From contig CAZKEF010000011.1 in assembly GCA_964551735.1 (NCBI GenBank), forward strand, positions 98,205 through 162,204: a stretch of 64,000 nucleotides of DNA, given 5' to 3'. Shown here one piece after another: positions 55,433 to 63,959 of this stretch (position 1 is the first letter of the stretch; every line of letters starts with the position of its first letter). This DNA is from DAOUAT01 sp964551735 (GTDB taxonomy: Bacteria; Chloroflexota; Anaerolineae; CG2-30-64-16). The position numbers and the translations under genes are program-made. The notes under the pieces are model-generated. The model was given only the letters and a program-made list of their open reading frames with translations. It was not told the origin of the DNA and did no database searches.

Positions 55433-58400
55433 TTACAAGAGGGAATCTATGATGTCTGCAGGTTCGAATAACGGCGTCCTCGTCCGCTCGACATGACGAC
55501 GGCGTATTTCCTCACAGAGCTGTAGGAGGACCCGCGGGGAACTTCCGCACCCGCTCCAGACCCGAGGCAGATGCTGAACGGCGGCAGTGGTGCATAACTG
55601 CTCCAGGTGCTCAATGGCACCATCGCTGAAATGGCTGAGACGGCACTCAATCATCTTCTTCAAGGCCGCTTCATCCCAGGTGATTTCCACGAAGGGAAAA
55701 AGGTGATAGGGATCCACCGCCTTGCGTAGCGGCACGGCGATGGCCGCGGGCAGAAAGAACTTGAACGCCACGCCCGGCCGGCTGAGAAGCGCGGCGTCGC
55801 CGGCCAACAGCCTAAACAAGGCGCTTGCTGCTTCAATCTCGGCGTTAACAACCGGATCCACAAGGACGTAGACCGACTCGTAATGCCGCTGCGAGGAGGG
55901 GCTCAACTGCTTCACAAGGTTCACGAAGTGATCGATCAATTCGATGTCGGTGACTTTCTCCCACCTTGTACGGGCTTCCGGCCCGCCGATGAGTATCCGC
56001 AGCGTCTCGCAATCTGCGGGCGCGAATTCCGCGGCCATGCTCAACAGTTCACTCCGAGCCCTAGGGGAGAGTGCGTTGAAGAGCGCAGGCTTATCCTGAT
56101 GCGCGAGCACGAGCGCGCCCATGCCGGCGCGCAGGATGGCCTCGACGTGAGCGCGGCGGCTCACCTTGGCGGGGGCGCCTTCAGCGGCATCCAACAGCCC
56201 GGTGAAATCGGTGTAGCAGACCGGCAGCGCACGATCGTGGATGTCACCCGATAAGCACTGGTTGCGCACGTACTCGCGCGTCGCTGACTTGCCGGCACCG
56301 CGGTCGGCCGATAGGAGAACGTTCTTAGGCTTATCCGGCTCGCCAACCACCCGATCGAAATAGGGCCGCCAGATCAGCAGCTCAGGCAGCCTATCGACTT
56401 CCTTATCTGCTTCGCATGAACCAAACGGATTTCCTTTGACGAAGCCGAGCTTTTCCAGCCATCCTTTGAGGGTGCCGTGATCGTCGGCGCTTGTGTTTTG
56501 GGGGAAAAGGTTAGACTGCTCTGGTTCCGTGACACGGTGCACCAGGATGATATCCCCCGCCACCGTGTACTGCAGCGTCGGCGTTTGCGACAAGTTGTTC
56601 TGGCTGGCCCACAGCTTGACTCCGTCCGTCACGTGCCGGCTGGCATCTTGCACCGTCACAAAGCCTTTTTCATCCCGGTCAGCCTCTCCACGCAGCGCCT
56701 CCAACAGGTAATGGGTGAAAACGCTGCGATCTTGCAAACGCCACTCGTAACTGAACTGCCCCTGCTTGCACGAGGCCAGGATCGCCAGCCCCTCGGCCTG
56801 CTCGAAGACGCGCTGGATGAACTCCGGCGTCATCGGCTTGGGACCTTTCTGGCCGATGTTCGCGCCGGAGTGGCAGGCGTCCAGCAGAATGACCTTCGCG
56901 CGAGCGGGTGCAGTGTCCATGATCTGTTTGACGCGCGTTGTCGAGACCGCGGTGTCGCCCAGAACTAGATGCCGGCCATCGCGGGCCACCAAGTAGCTTT
57001 CGCCGCCGGCCTCGTCGCCATGGCCACTATAATAGAAGAGCAACAGGTCGTCTGGCTCGGTGGCGTCGGCGACCGACTTAAGCGCGGCCAGGATATTGGC
57101 GCGGGTCGGCTTCTCGTCCGTGTTGTCGGTCAGCAGGCGGATGCGGGCTGGATCGAAGCCGCCGGCAATGAGTTGCTCACGGGTGGCTTCCACATCCTTG
57201 ACGCAGACCTGCAGCGAACCGAAATGACGAGCGTCCTCATAGCTGTTGGCGCCGACCAGCACGGCCCAGCGGTTGCCGGCGCCATAGACAGTGGAAGACA
57301 AGGTGGGAGTCTGGTTATCGCCCTTCACTGGGTCGGACTGAGGCTCCACTTCATGGTCTGGAGACGATGATGTCTGAGTATCCGACCGAAGACCCAGCTC
57401 GTTCTGGATCCGCTCGATCTCTTGCGCAATACCGTCGAGCTGACGCTGGAGCTTGACCACAGCTACCGCGTTCAGAGTGTAGCCCAATTGCTGACTGGCA
57501 GCTTGATACTCCGCGGTCAGGTCGTTTAGGCGCGCCTCCAATGCCTTCCGTTTGTAGCCTGGCAGTGATGATCCGGATAGCTTGAGACTGCTCCGCTGAG
57601 TCTCCTCGCTAGACTTTACGGTTATTCTGCGCCCCCTTCCCTCGACTAGTACGGACTCGATCCCCAGGCTTTTCAGCCTGAAGTCATGGCTGGATGCCAT
57701 CTCGGACAGACGGTTAGCTGCGATTTCAGGCATTTGTAGAACCACGATGATACTTCCGGGAGCGACACTCAGAATCTGGATCGTGCCCGGGTCGACTTTC
57801 AACAAAGCAGCCAGCACGCCAACGATGTCCTGTTGACGATTGATGGTAAACTCTCCGAATTCCCCTTCGATCCTTAGCTCTACGCGCTTGGTCCCTAAGC
57901 GATTATCTGATCTCGTCTCGGTCTGGCCTGACAACGATCCCGCACCGTTTCGGGGAGGCACATCTGAGAGTGGCACGGGTCCCGATCTCAGGAAAGCCAC
58001 AGCGAAGGCCGAGGCTGCAGCACATGCATACGGACGCCATTTCCCCACCTCGGCAGAGTCCTTGTTCTCGTCAGCAAGGTCAGAGACTGAACGCACCATG
58101 AAGAAGCCGGGCTTTTCGGTCGACTGAAAAGCAGCCGTTGCCGCACCGGCGGCTTCCATCTCAACGCCGATAAGCTTGGGCCATACACCGCGATACTTCA
58201 TCAGTATTTCACCGACAGCAACCACCTTGTCCCCTGAGGCAATTGGGCCGGTGTGACGCTTGGATTTCCCTCTTTCCGGGCGCCTGACACCAATGACTCG
58301 GCGCCAGCCTTCATCCGTGTAGCTGCTACAGGCATCCGACAGCCTCGGATCTGCGCGCTGAACATCCCAGCGGATCTCGGGACCCTCGGCGGTCAGCTTC

Positions 58401-58756
58401 TGCAGCTCGTAGTCAACTATCTGGTCTGATATGAGGATGTCGCCCAATCTGATGTTCCGTGCAGCTATTCCGCCGGCAATGCCGACCAGGATCACGTAGC
58501 GTGGATGCCAGCGACGAATTGCGTCCGACGTCGCCACAACAGCCTGAACCCGTCCCATACCAAGAAGACACATCACAATGACGCGATAAGTCCCTGTAGA
58601 TCCGTCGGGAAAGGTGACGGGCAAATCGGCTTGGTAGTAGGTTCGAATATCGTCTTGGGCTGGGGGCGGTCTCACATATCCTGGGAGCTGACCAAGCACT
58701 GCCTCTCGCTCTTCTGGAAGAGCCGTCACCAGCACGAAATCCGCCTCATGTATCAT
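55433..58756 (-). CDS. Nucleoside phosphorylase - caspase (C14) - P-loop ATPase fusion protein
   Basis: Four parts are visible in 1107 residues. (1) About 1-250: an MTA/SAH nucleosidase-like phosphorylase (LVTALPEEREAVLG, GIAGGIAARNIRLGD, VEMEAAGAA, SVSDLAD). (2) About 288-375: a small alpha/beta domain (IQILSVAPGSIIVVLQMPEI), then coiled coil. (3) About 490-745: a caspase-like domain with His579 in FYYSGHGDEAGG and Cys628 in LLDACHSGAN. (4) About 775-1107: an ATPase with LLSADRGAGKSATREYV (Lys823), paralogous to the 53867 product. The combination of two potentially lethal effectors with an NTPase suggests a conflict/suicide protein. ATG 58756 follows GGTGAGGA. Confidence 0.85.
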   Translation of the reverse strand: MIHEADFVLVTALPEEREAVLGQLPGYVRPPPAQDDIRTYYQADLPVTFPDGSTGTYRVIVMCLLGMGRVQAVVATSDAIRRWHPRYVILVGIAGGIAARNIRLGDILISDQIVDYELQKLTAEGPEIRWDVQRADPRLSDACSSYTDEGWRRVIGVRRPERGKSKRHTGPIASGDKVVAVGEILMKYRGVWPKLIGVEMEAAGAATAAFQSTEKPGFFMVRSVSDLADENKDSAEVGKWRPYACAAASAFAVAFLRSGPVPLSDVPPRNGAGSLSGQTETRSDNRLGTKRVELRIEGEFGEFTINRQQDIVGVLAALLKVDPGTIQILSVAPGSIIVVLQMPEIAANRLSEMASSHDFRLKSLGIESVLVEGRGRRITVKSSEETQRSSLKLSGSSLPGYKRKALEARLNDLTAEYQAASQQLGYTLNAVAVVKLQRQLDGIAQEIERIQNELGLRSDTQTSSSPDHEVEPQSDPVKGDNQTPTLSSTVYGAGNRWAVLVGANSYEDARHFGSLQVCVKDVEATREQLIAGGFDPARIRLLTDNTDEKPTRANILAALKSVADATEPDDLLLFYYSGHGDEAGGESYLVARDGRHLVLGDTAVSTTRVKQIMDTAPARAKVILLDACHSGANIGQKGPKPMTPEFIQRVFEQAEGLAILASCKQGQFSYEWRLQDRSVFTHYLLEALRGEADRDEKGFVTVQDASRHVTDGVKLWASQNNLSQTPTLQYTVAGDIILVHRVTEPEQSNLFPQNTSADDHGTLKGWLEKLGFVKGNPFGSCEADKEVDRLPELLIWRPYFDRVVGEPDKPKNVLLSADRGAGKSATREYVRNQCLSGDIHDRALPVCYTDFTGLLDAAEGAPAKVSRRAHVEAILRAGMGALVLAHQDKPALFNALSPRARSELLSMAAEFAPADCETLRILIGGPEARTRWEKVTDIELIDHFVNLVKQLSPSSQRHYESVYVLVDPVVNAEIEAASALFRLLAGDAALLSRPGVAFKFFLPAAIAVPLRKAVDPYHLFPFVEITWDEAALKKMIECRLSHFSDGAIEHLEQLCTTAAVQHLPRVWSGCGSSPRVLLQLCEEIRRRHVERTRTPLFEPADIIDSLL

Positions 58757-58786
58757 CTGCTGTCCTCACCGTTTCCTGATCAGGGT

Positions 58787-59362
58787 CTACTTCTTCCCCA
58801 CCCTCTTCTGCTCTGCCAACCAGACCCGCCCCTTCTCGCTGATCTCCCACACGCTGCGCGGGGTGTCATCGCGGATCAGCCCTTCCTCGCGGAGGCTGTT
58901 GCGCGCCCACTGCGCGGTGTTGCGCCAGCGAGGCGTGATGCCATCGGACGCCAACGGCGCCAGGTCGTACTCGTTGAACCGGCCCTTCATCATCTCGTAG
59001 ACGCGATCCAGCACGGGATTCAGTTCACTGCGGCCGCCGAGATCAACCAGCGCCTGGAGGATCGGCGCCTGGTAGGCTTCTTGCGGCGTCTTCAGCCCGC
59101 GGCGGATGCGCTTGCCCTCTGCGACGGACTCATCAGGCTCATCGGCCTCGATGAGGCGATTGTACCGCTTCTCGACGCCGGCCAGCTCCTTCTTGAGATC
59201 GGCCAGTTCCTGGGCAGCTTTGGCAAGTTGGCCGACCTTTTCGTAGGCCCCGCGCTTGGCCGCGTCAGTAATCTCGGCTTGCAGCCCGGCAAGGTGTGCG
59301 TCGATCTCGTCCTGCAGGAGATCGAAAGCTGCGCTGGTGGTCAGGCTTGGATTGGGTGACAT
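58787..59362 (-). CDS. Mrr-N-like winged-helix protein with N-terminal coiled coil
   Basis: This 191-residue protein has an N-terminal helical/coiled-coil half (AAFDLLQDEIDAHLAGLQAE, LKKELAGVEKRYNRLIEAD). The C-terminal winged helix resembles the Mrr N-terminal domain of restriction endonucleases (APILQALVDLGGRSELNPVL, RWRNTAQWARNSLREEGLI, WEISEKGRVWL). There is no nuclease domain. It lies between the methyltransferase and caspase genes, 30 and 86 bases from its neighbours. It may be a DNA-reading subunit. ATG 59362 has AAGGAAGG upstream. Confidence 0.75.
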   Translation of the reverse strand: MSPNPSLTTSAAFDLLQDEIDAHLAGLQAEITDAAKRGAYEKVGQLAKAAQELADLKKELAGVEKRYNRLIEADEPDESVAEGKRIRRGLKTPQEAYQAPILQALVDLGGRSELNPVLDRVYEMMKGRFNEYDLAPLASDGITPRWRNTAQWARNSLREEGLIRDDTPRSVWEISEKGRVWLAEQKRVGKK

Positions 59363-59448
59363 GGGCGTTTCCTTCCTTTTCCGCTCTGGCCGGATTACCA
59401 ACTCCAGTCGGAGCGATGACACGGTTACGGCGCGCCGATACTGCGCCT

Positions 59449-62400
59449 CTACTTGCCGCCCTCTTCCACGATCGCGATCTCCTCCGCCGTCAATCCGTAG
59501 AGCCGATAAACCAACTGATCAATCTCGCGCTCCAGCGCCGACACATCCGCAGCGGGGTCGGCGCGTCTGGCGGCCAGGATCCTGTCCACCAGCGCGATGA
59601 CCGGCGCCTGCTGCGCGGCCGGCACGTCGGGGATCGGCAGCTTCTTCCAGTCGTCGGGATACAAATCTGTATTGCTCCGACGGATAGCCTGAAGAAAACC
59701 ATGAGCAAACGATGAGTTCATTATAGCAAGCAGGTATTTTATGGCAAAGCGACGACTGGTTTGCTCCAAATCCTCGCGACGCGATAAGCCCAGCCTGGGA
59801 GGCTCATTACCATAACGTGCTGTCTTTCGGAGCGAGTTGTTGCGGACATCTGCAAGACTACGCCAGGGGACGCAAACTACCGAGGTGTGATTGCAGAGTA
59901 GTTGAGCGTTATCATAGCAGGCACGTATCTCCTTTCCACCGATTCTCAGAACGAGGAGTTTCTCTTCTACTTCATAAAGTGCGGGGAAAGTAGGCCGTCG
60001 AAAGAGACTTGGCGCTCTTGACGTTCCCCATTCCAACCACCTATGCGTAGCCGGCAGCCAGCGCGCCAAGTGCTTACCCTCGATGAAGGGCTTGGGATGC
60101 GCTGCGTCTTCCCGATCCGAGACAAGATCGCTTAGCTCAAAGGCGCCTTGAGCGACTTTCTCGTCGGCATGCACCACCATACCGACGCTGATGTAGCAAA
60201 TTTCCTCCAATGGAATTGTTGAGGCAGAGAAACGTTGTTCGCCGCCCTCATCAGGAAAGAACGCCCGGTAGGTCAGGTTGCGCTGTTCGGCGGTGGGGAG
60301 CAACGTGACCGCGCCGAACTCAGGATCGTGTAGCCGGCGTTGGGGCCGGTTGTCCCCGCCGTCGGCCTTCTCGAACAGATAGGTGATGTTGCGCACCGCC
60401 GCGTCGAAGATCTGAATCCTGCTCAGGAAGTCGAGCCGGCGGACACGGCTGTGTTGCAGGAACCAGGTCTGCGATTTCTGCGCGTACTTGGAATGGCAGT
60501 AGGCGTCGGAGACGATCAAGGTTGTGAAGCCGCCGGGTTTGAGCAACTTGTAGCCCTTCTCGATAAAGGGGATGTAGAGGTCCCACTTCTCCCACAGCGT
60601 TTCGTACTGTCCGCTCGCCTCGATGGCGCGGCGCAGCGCCAGGTGAGCCTCGCCGGAGTCGGCCCGCACGTAGGGTGGGTTGCCAATGGTGATGTCGAAA
60701 CCATCCCGGACGCCGAGCATCCACTCCGGATCGAAGAAATCCGCCGCGGCATTCTGATCGTAAGGGTCCCAGTGCGCCAGCTTCTCGGTCGTGGCCCACG
60801 GCAGGCCGGTCTGCTCCAGGAGCGCCGCGATCTCCTGACGCAACTCGCGATCTCGCTCACGGTATTTGGCCTTGGTCTTCGCCGTGCGCGCCGTGAAGTG
60901 CGCCTGCCGCACCCGGGCCAACTCGTCCTCTTTCTCGTCAATGGCGGTGTTGCGCAGGGCAAACTGCTGCGTGCGCTGGATCCCCAGCAACGTGTTGGCC
61001 GCGACGAAGTTGGTCTCCAGGTTGGGCAGCGGCAGGATGCCCCGGTTGGGCGCGGTGTCCTCGGTGCGCTGTTCGGCCACCAGCGAGATAAAGCAGCGCA
61101 GCTTGGCGATCTGCACGGCGATAGGCTGGATGTCCACCCCGTAGATGCAGTTCTGGATCAGGTAGAGCTTGCGGCCGTAGTCCAGCTCGTTGCCGGCGAA
61201 CGCCTGCTCAATGTCCGCGATGGCTCGCTCCCGCACCATGGGATCGGCAATCTCCGCGGCCTTGGCGATCTGTTTGTCCTTCCAACGCTCGTTGCCCGGA
61301 TCGAGCTTGGCCAGGATGAAGACCAGCTTGTGCAGGATGCCCATCGGAAACGCGCCCGAACCGCAGGCGGGATCCAGGATTTTGACGTGGTCAATGGCCT
61401 CGATGAGCTGGCCGACCTCCGCCTCGTTGAAGCGGTGCGGCTCATCGGTGTAGGCGAACAGATGGCGCAGGCGCTCTTGGAGGTTGGGGGACTCCGGTGA
61501 ATTTGGCAATCCGCCGCGAACAATGGGGGAAACTTCCGCTCGCGCTGGATCGCCAGATCCAGAGGTCTCCGCCAGCAGCGGATTTGGCAATCCGGCGGAA
61601 GCGTGAGGTTTTGCCGCTCGTGCCGGATCGCCAGATCCGGCGGCCTCCGCCAGCGGTGGATTTGGCAATCCACCGCAAGCCAGGTGCAATTCCAGATACG
61701 CGATCAGCGACTCATCCACCATGGTGTCCACGATCTCGCGCGGGGTGTAGAACGAGCCGGTCTGCTTGCGCGCGGTCACGCCCGTTTCTGGGTTGTAGGC
61801 CGCCAGCAGGTTCTCGAAAACCTTGCCCAGCAGCTCAGGGTCGAGCGCAACTTCCTCCTCGATGGGCGTGTTCTCCGTGACCGTGAACTTGTAGCTATCG
61901 AAGATGGGGATCAGCCCGCGCACCTTGTAGCGCTTGTTCCTCGTGTCGTAGACCGCGTTGAGGTCAACCTCCTGCTCGGCGCCGAAGAAAAGCCGGTCGG
62001 GCACGGAGAGCTCGTTGTCGGGCCGGTCAGAGAAGCCGTCCACGCGCACGGGATGCACGGTGTCATCCCTGCTGGGCTTATCCAGGCACTCGAAGAGGCC
62101 GCCGTTCAGGAAAGGGATGGACGCGAACAACGCCAGCGCCCGGTCGGGGTCACGGAAATAGGCCCGATACCGGTAGAGGTTCGTGATGTTGTAATGCTGG
62201 CCGTCCTTGCGGAAGACGCGCTTATCCTGCTTGCCCGGCGAGTTCATCTCCTGGTTCAGCGTGGCGAAGAACAGGTTCTGCAGGATCGCCTTGTAGAAAC
62301 TGCTCTCGCGGCCGTCCGACCAGTGCAGGATGTCGTCCAGCCGCTTGCGGTCGAACAGCGCCTCGGGCGCCAGGCCCTTCTCTTTGAGGAACCACACGAA

Positions 62401-63216
62401 GATCAGCCGCGTGATCAGCCGGATCACGCTGGTGGCGTTGCGCGTCTCGGGATCGGCGCCGGCAGCCTTCGGGAACTGGACGTTCTGCACCGCCCAGAAA
62501 TACCAGTTGGCCACCTCCCGGAAGAAGCGCTTGTTGAGTTCGGCTGTATCCAGCGTCTTCTGCCACGCGTTGTGCAGCTCGATGAAGTTGCCGAAGCCGA
62601 GCTTTGCGTACAGCTCGTCGAGCGACAGATCGAACAGGATCTCGATGTGCGCGCGGTGCGGGCTGGCGGTCGCGATATCCTTGATCAGCGTAACCTTTTC
62701 CAGGACATCGCGCCCCTCGTCGCGCTTGTTCAGCCGCCGGTTGATGATCGAGAGGGTCACGCAGGGGCCGTGCCGGAACAGGATCATGACCGGCATCGGG
62801 AACAGCTTGTTGATCTCGCGCGTGGCGCCGGCAAGCTGCGAGCGCGTGTAGTGCTCCCCTGCCAGCTCAATGGCGAAGAACAGGTAGGACTGGATGATCG
62901 TGTTGTCCACACGGGCCTCGGCGTCGAAGGGGAAGCGCGCCTGGCCGAGGTTCGTCACCTCATCGCCAGTCAATTGGAACAGCATATCCACCGAACACCA
63001 CTCGGCCAGCAGCGCGTTCGCGGGGTTCAGCCGGCCGGCCGCATCGAACGCCTCACAGAACGCCGCCGCGGTGTTGGGCGCCAACTCGATCCGCTTGTCG
63101 CTCCGGTAGCCCAGCGCGTCGAAAAGCGCGAGCGCGTTCTCAGCCAGCCTTCCTTGGCCGAAGTCTGCCAGCGTTTCTTGGATCGCCTGTTTGGTCTGCT
63201 GTTCGCTGCTGTTCAT
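59449..63216 (-). CDS. Eco57I-type N6-adenine DNA methyltransferase / type IIG-like restriction enzyme
   Basis: This single-chain protein of about 1255 residues has a large N-terminal region of restriction/helical type (about 1-500, no clear PD-(D/E)xK motif picked out). The methyltransferase core has KQTGSFYTPREIVDTMV, ILDPACGSGAFPMGIL (SAM motif) and catalytic DITIGNPPYVRAD (NPPY), and the C-terminal part resembles a TaqI-like specificity domain. It modifies, and probably restricts, foreign DNA. ATG 63216 (MNSSEQQTK) has AAGGAAAAC upstream. A repeat-encoded insertion (bases about 61498-61680) splits the stretch between TPREIVDTMV and ILDPACGSG. Confidence 0.87.
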   Translation of the reverse strand: MNSSEQQTKQAIQETLADFGQGRLAENALALFDALGYRSDKRIELAPNTAAAFCEAFDAAGRLNPANALLAEWCSVDMLFQLTGDEVTNLGQARFPFDAEARVDNTIIQSYLFFAIELAGEHYTRSQLAGATREINKLFPMPVMILFRHGPCVTLSIINRRLNKRDEGRDVLEKVTLIKDIATASPHRAHIEILFDLSLDELYAKLGFGNFIELHNAWQKTLDTAELNKRFFREVANWYFWAVQNVQFPKAAGADPETRNATSVIRLITRLIFVWFLKEKGLAPEALFDRKRLDDILHWSDGRESSFYKAILQNLFFATLNQEMNSPGKQDKRVFRKDGQHYNITNLYRYRAYFRDPDRALALFASIPFLNGGLFECLDKPSRDDTVHPVRVDGFSDRPDNELSVPDRLFFGAEQEVDLNAVYDTRNKRYKVRGLIPIFDSYKFTVTENTPIEEEVALDPELLGKVFENLLAAYNPETGVTARKQTGSFYTPREIVDTMVDESLIAYLELHLACGGLPNPPLAEAAGSGDPARAAKPHASAGLPNPLLAETSGSGDPARAEVSPIVRGGLPNSPESPNLQERLRHLFAYTDEPHRFNEAEVGQLIEAIDHVKILDPACGSGAFPMGILHKLVFILAKLDPGNERWKDKQIAKAAEIADPMVRERAIADIEQAFAGNELDYGRKLYLIQNCIYGVDIQPIAVQIAKLRCFISLVAEQRTEDTAPNRGILPLPNLETNFVAANTLLGIQRTQQFALRNTAIDEKEDELARVRQAHFTARTAKTKAKYRERDRELRQEIAALLEQTGLPWATTEKLAHWDPYDQNAAADFFDPEWMLGVRDGFDITIGNPPYVRADSGEAHLALRRAIEASGQYETLWEKWDLYIPFIEKGYKLLKPGGFTTLIVSDAYCHSKYAQKSQTWFLQHSRVRRLDFLSRIQIFDAAVRNITYLFEKADGGDNRPQRRLHDPEFGAVTLLPTAEQRNLTYRAFFPDEGGEQRFSASTIPLEEICYISVGMVVHADEKVAQGAFELSDLVSDREDAAHPKPFIEGKHLARWLPATHRWLEWGTSRAPSLFRRPTFPALYEVEEKLLVLRIGGKEIRACYDNAQLLCNHTSVVCVPWRSLADVRNNSLRKTARYGNEPPRLGLSRREDLEQTSRRFAIKYLLAIMNSSFAHGFLQAIRRSNTDLYPDDWKKLPIPDVPAAQQAPVIALVDRILAARRADPAADVSALEREIDQLVYRLYGLTAEEIAIVEEGGK
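61501..61673. repeat. In-frame palindromic repeats inside the methyltransferase gene
   Basis: ATTTGGCAATCC starts at 61501, 61582 and 61660. GGATCGCCAGATCC starts at 61547 and 61625. The spacings 81, 78 and 78 are multiples of three, and the insert is translated as repeated GLPNPLLAETSGSGDPARA-type peptide. The same palindromes flank the neighbouring RAYT gene. Confidence 0.75.
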
Positions 63217-63240
63217 GTACTGTTTTCCTTGTCGCTCGGC

Positions 63241-63347
63241 CTGGATCACCAAATCCAGGCCCCGTCTCGCTGCTCGCGCCGGATCTGGCGATCCGGCGCG
63301 AGCAATGCGCCCCCCATATCGCTCGACCTGGATTGCCAAATCCAGGT
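63241..63347. repeat. Three REP-like palindromes between the methyltransferase and RAYT genes
   Basis: CTGGATCACCAAATCCAG (63241-63258), a 24-base palindrome with GCGCCGGAT/ATCCGGCGC arms around CTGGCG (63276-63299), and a 22-base palindrome with ACCTGGAT/ATCCAGGT arms (63326-63347). They belong to the same family as the copies at 61501-61673 and 63944-63959. Confidence 0.75.
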
Positions 63348-63363
63348 CCGCCGACTTCCACAG

Positions 63364-63921
63364 CTACAACATCAGGTCCCGCGCATCATCCAGCGGAATA
63401 ATGCACGGCTCCTGCGTCAAATAAAACCGAGCGCTGGACCAAAGATACTCCTCCGGTGTCTCGGATAGCCGCCAGTGCGGCTGGCAAGGATTGTTATGGA
63501 TGTACTCCATCTTCTGGCGCAGGAATTCTGACGTAATCACATCCTTAGCGTTGTAGCCATCTTCCCAAACCTTATACTGCTGCTTATCCGGCCGTTCCAC
63601 CTGGGCGGCCAGCCAATCCAACGCCTTCTGGTTCCTCTCAGCCTTGAGTTGGCGGATCAGCCGGTCAGCCGTCTGCTTTTTGTAATCGCGCACAACATCC
63701 GCCAGTGGATCCTCAGCGGAGAATTGGCTGGTGATGTGAAAATGATTGGGCATGATCACGAAGCAGTAGAGTTTCAAGCGTTTCCGAGCGCGAAAGCAGT
63801 CCAGGGTGTCCAACAGCAACCGCTTGAGCACATCACGCTGAAAGAGGTGCGCGTACGCGATGGCCTTGGTCGTGACAAAGTAAAGATGGTCGGGCGAGAA
63901 GCTAGGACGCCAATCAGTCAT
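63364..63921 (-). CDS. REP-associated tyrosine transposase (RAYT, IS200-like Y1 family)
   Basis: This 185-residue Y1 transposase has FVTTKAIAYAHLFQRDVLKR, the HUH-type IMPNHFHI and the C-terminal MEYIHNNPCQPHWRLSETPE followed by YLWSSARFYL, all typical of RAYT proteins. Tyr in VVRDYKKQTADR is the candidate nucleophile. RAYTs mobilise or amplify REP palindromes, and such palindromes flank this gene on both sides. ATG 63921 (MTDWRPSF) is preferred over GTG 63930. It appears intact. Confidence 0.9.
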   Translation of the reverse strand: MTDWRPSFSPDHLYFVTTKAIAYAHLFQRDVLKRLLLDTLDCFRARKRLKLYCFVIMPNHFHITSQFSAEDPLADVVRDYKKQTADRLIRQLKAERNQKALDWLAAQVERPDKQQYKVWEDGYNAKDVITSEFLRQKMEYIHNNPCQPHWRLSETPEEYLWSSARFYLTQEPCIIPLDDARDLML

Positions 63922-63943
63922 ACCCTGCACGTCTCCTGATCAC

Positions 63944-63959
63944 CGGATCTGACGATCCG
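63944..63959. repeat. REP-like palindrome upstream of the RAYT gene
   Basis: CGGATCTGACGATCCG (63944-63959) is a near-perfect palindrome of the family found at 63241-63347. The window ends with CAGCCTGGA (63992-64000), which could be the start of another copy. Confidence 0.65.

Noticed and set aside
61501..61673. CRISPR-like array in the methyltransferase gene
   Set aside because: Only three short palindromic units with similar, not unique, spacers; they are translated and match the RAYT-associated palindromes. No cas genes are in the window.
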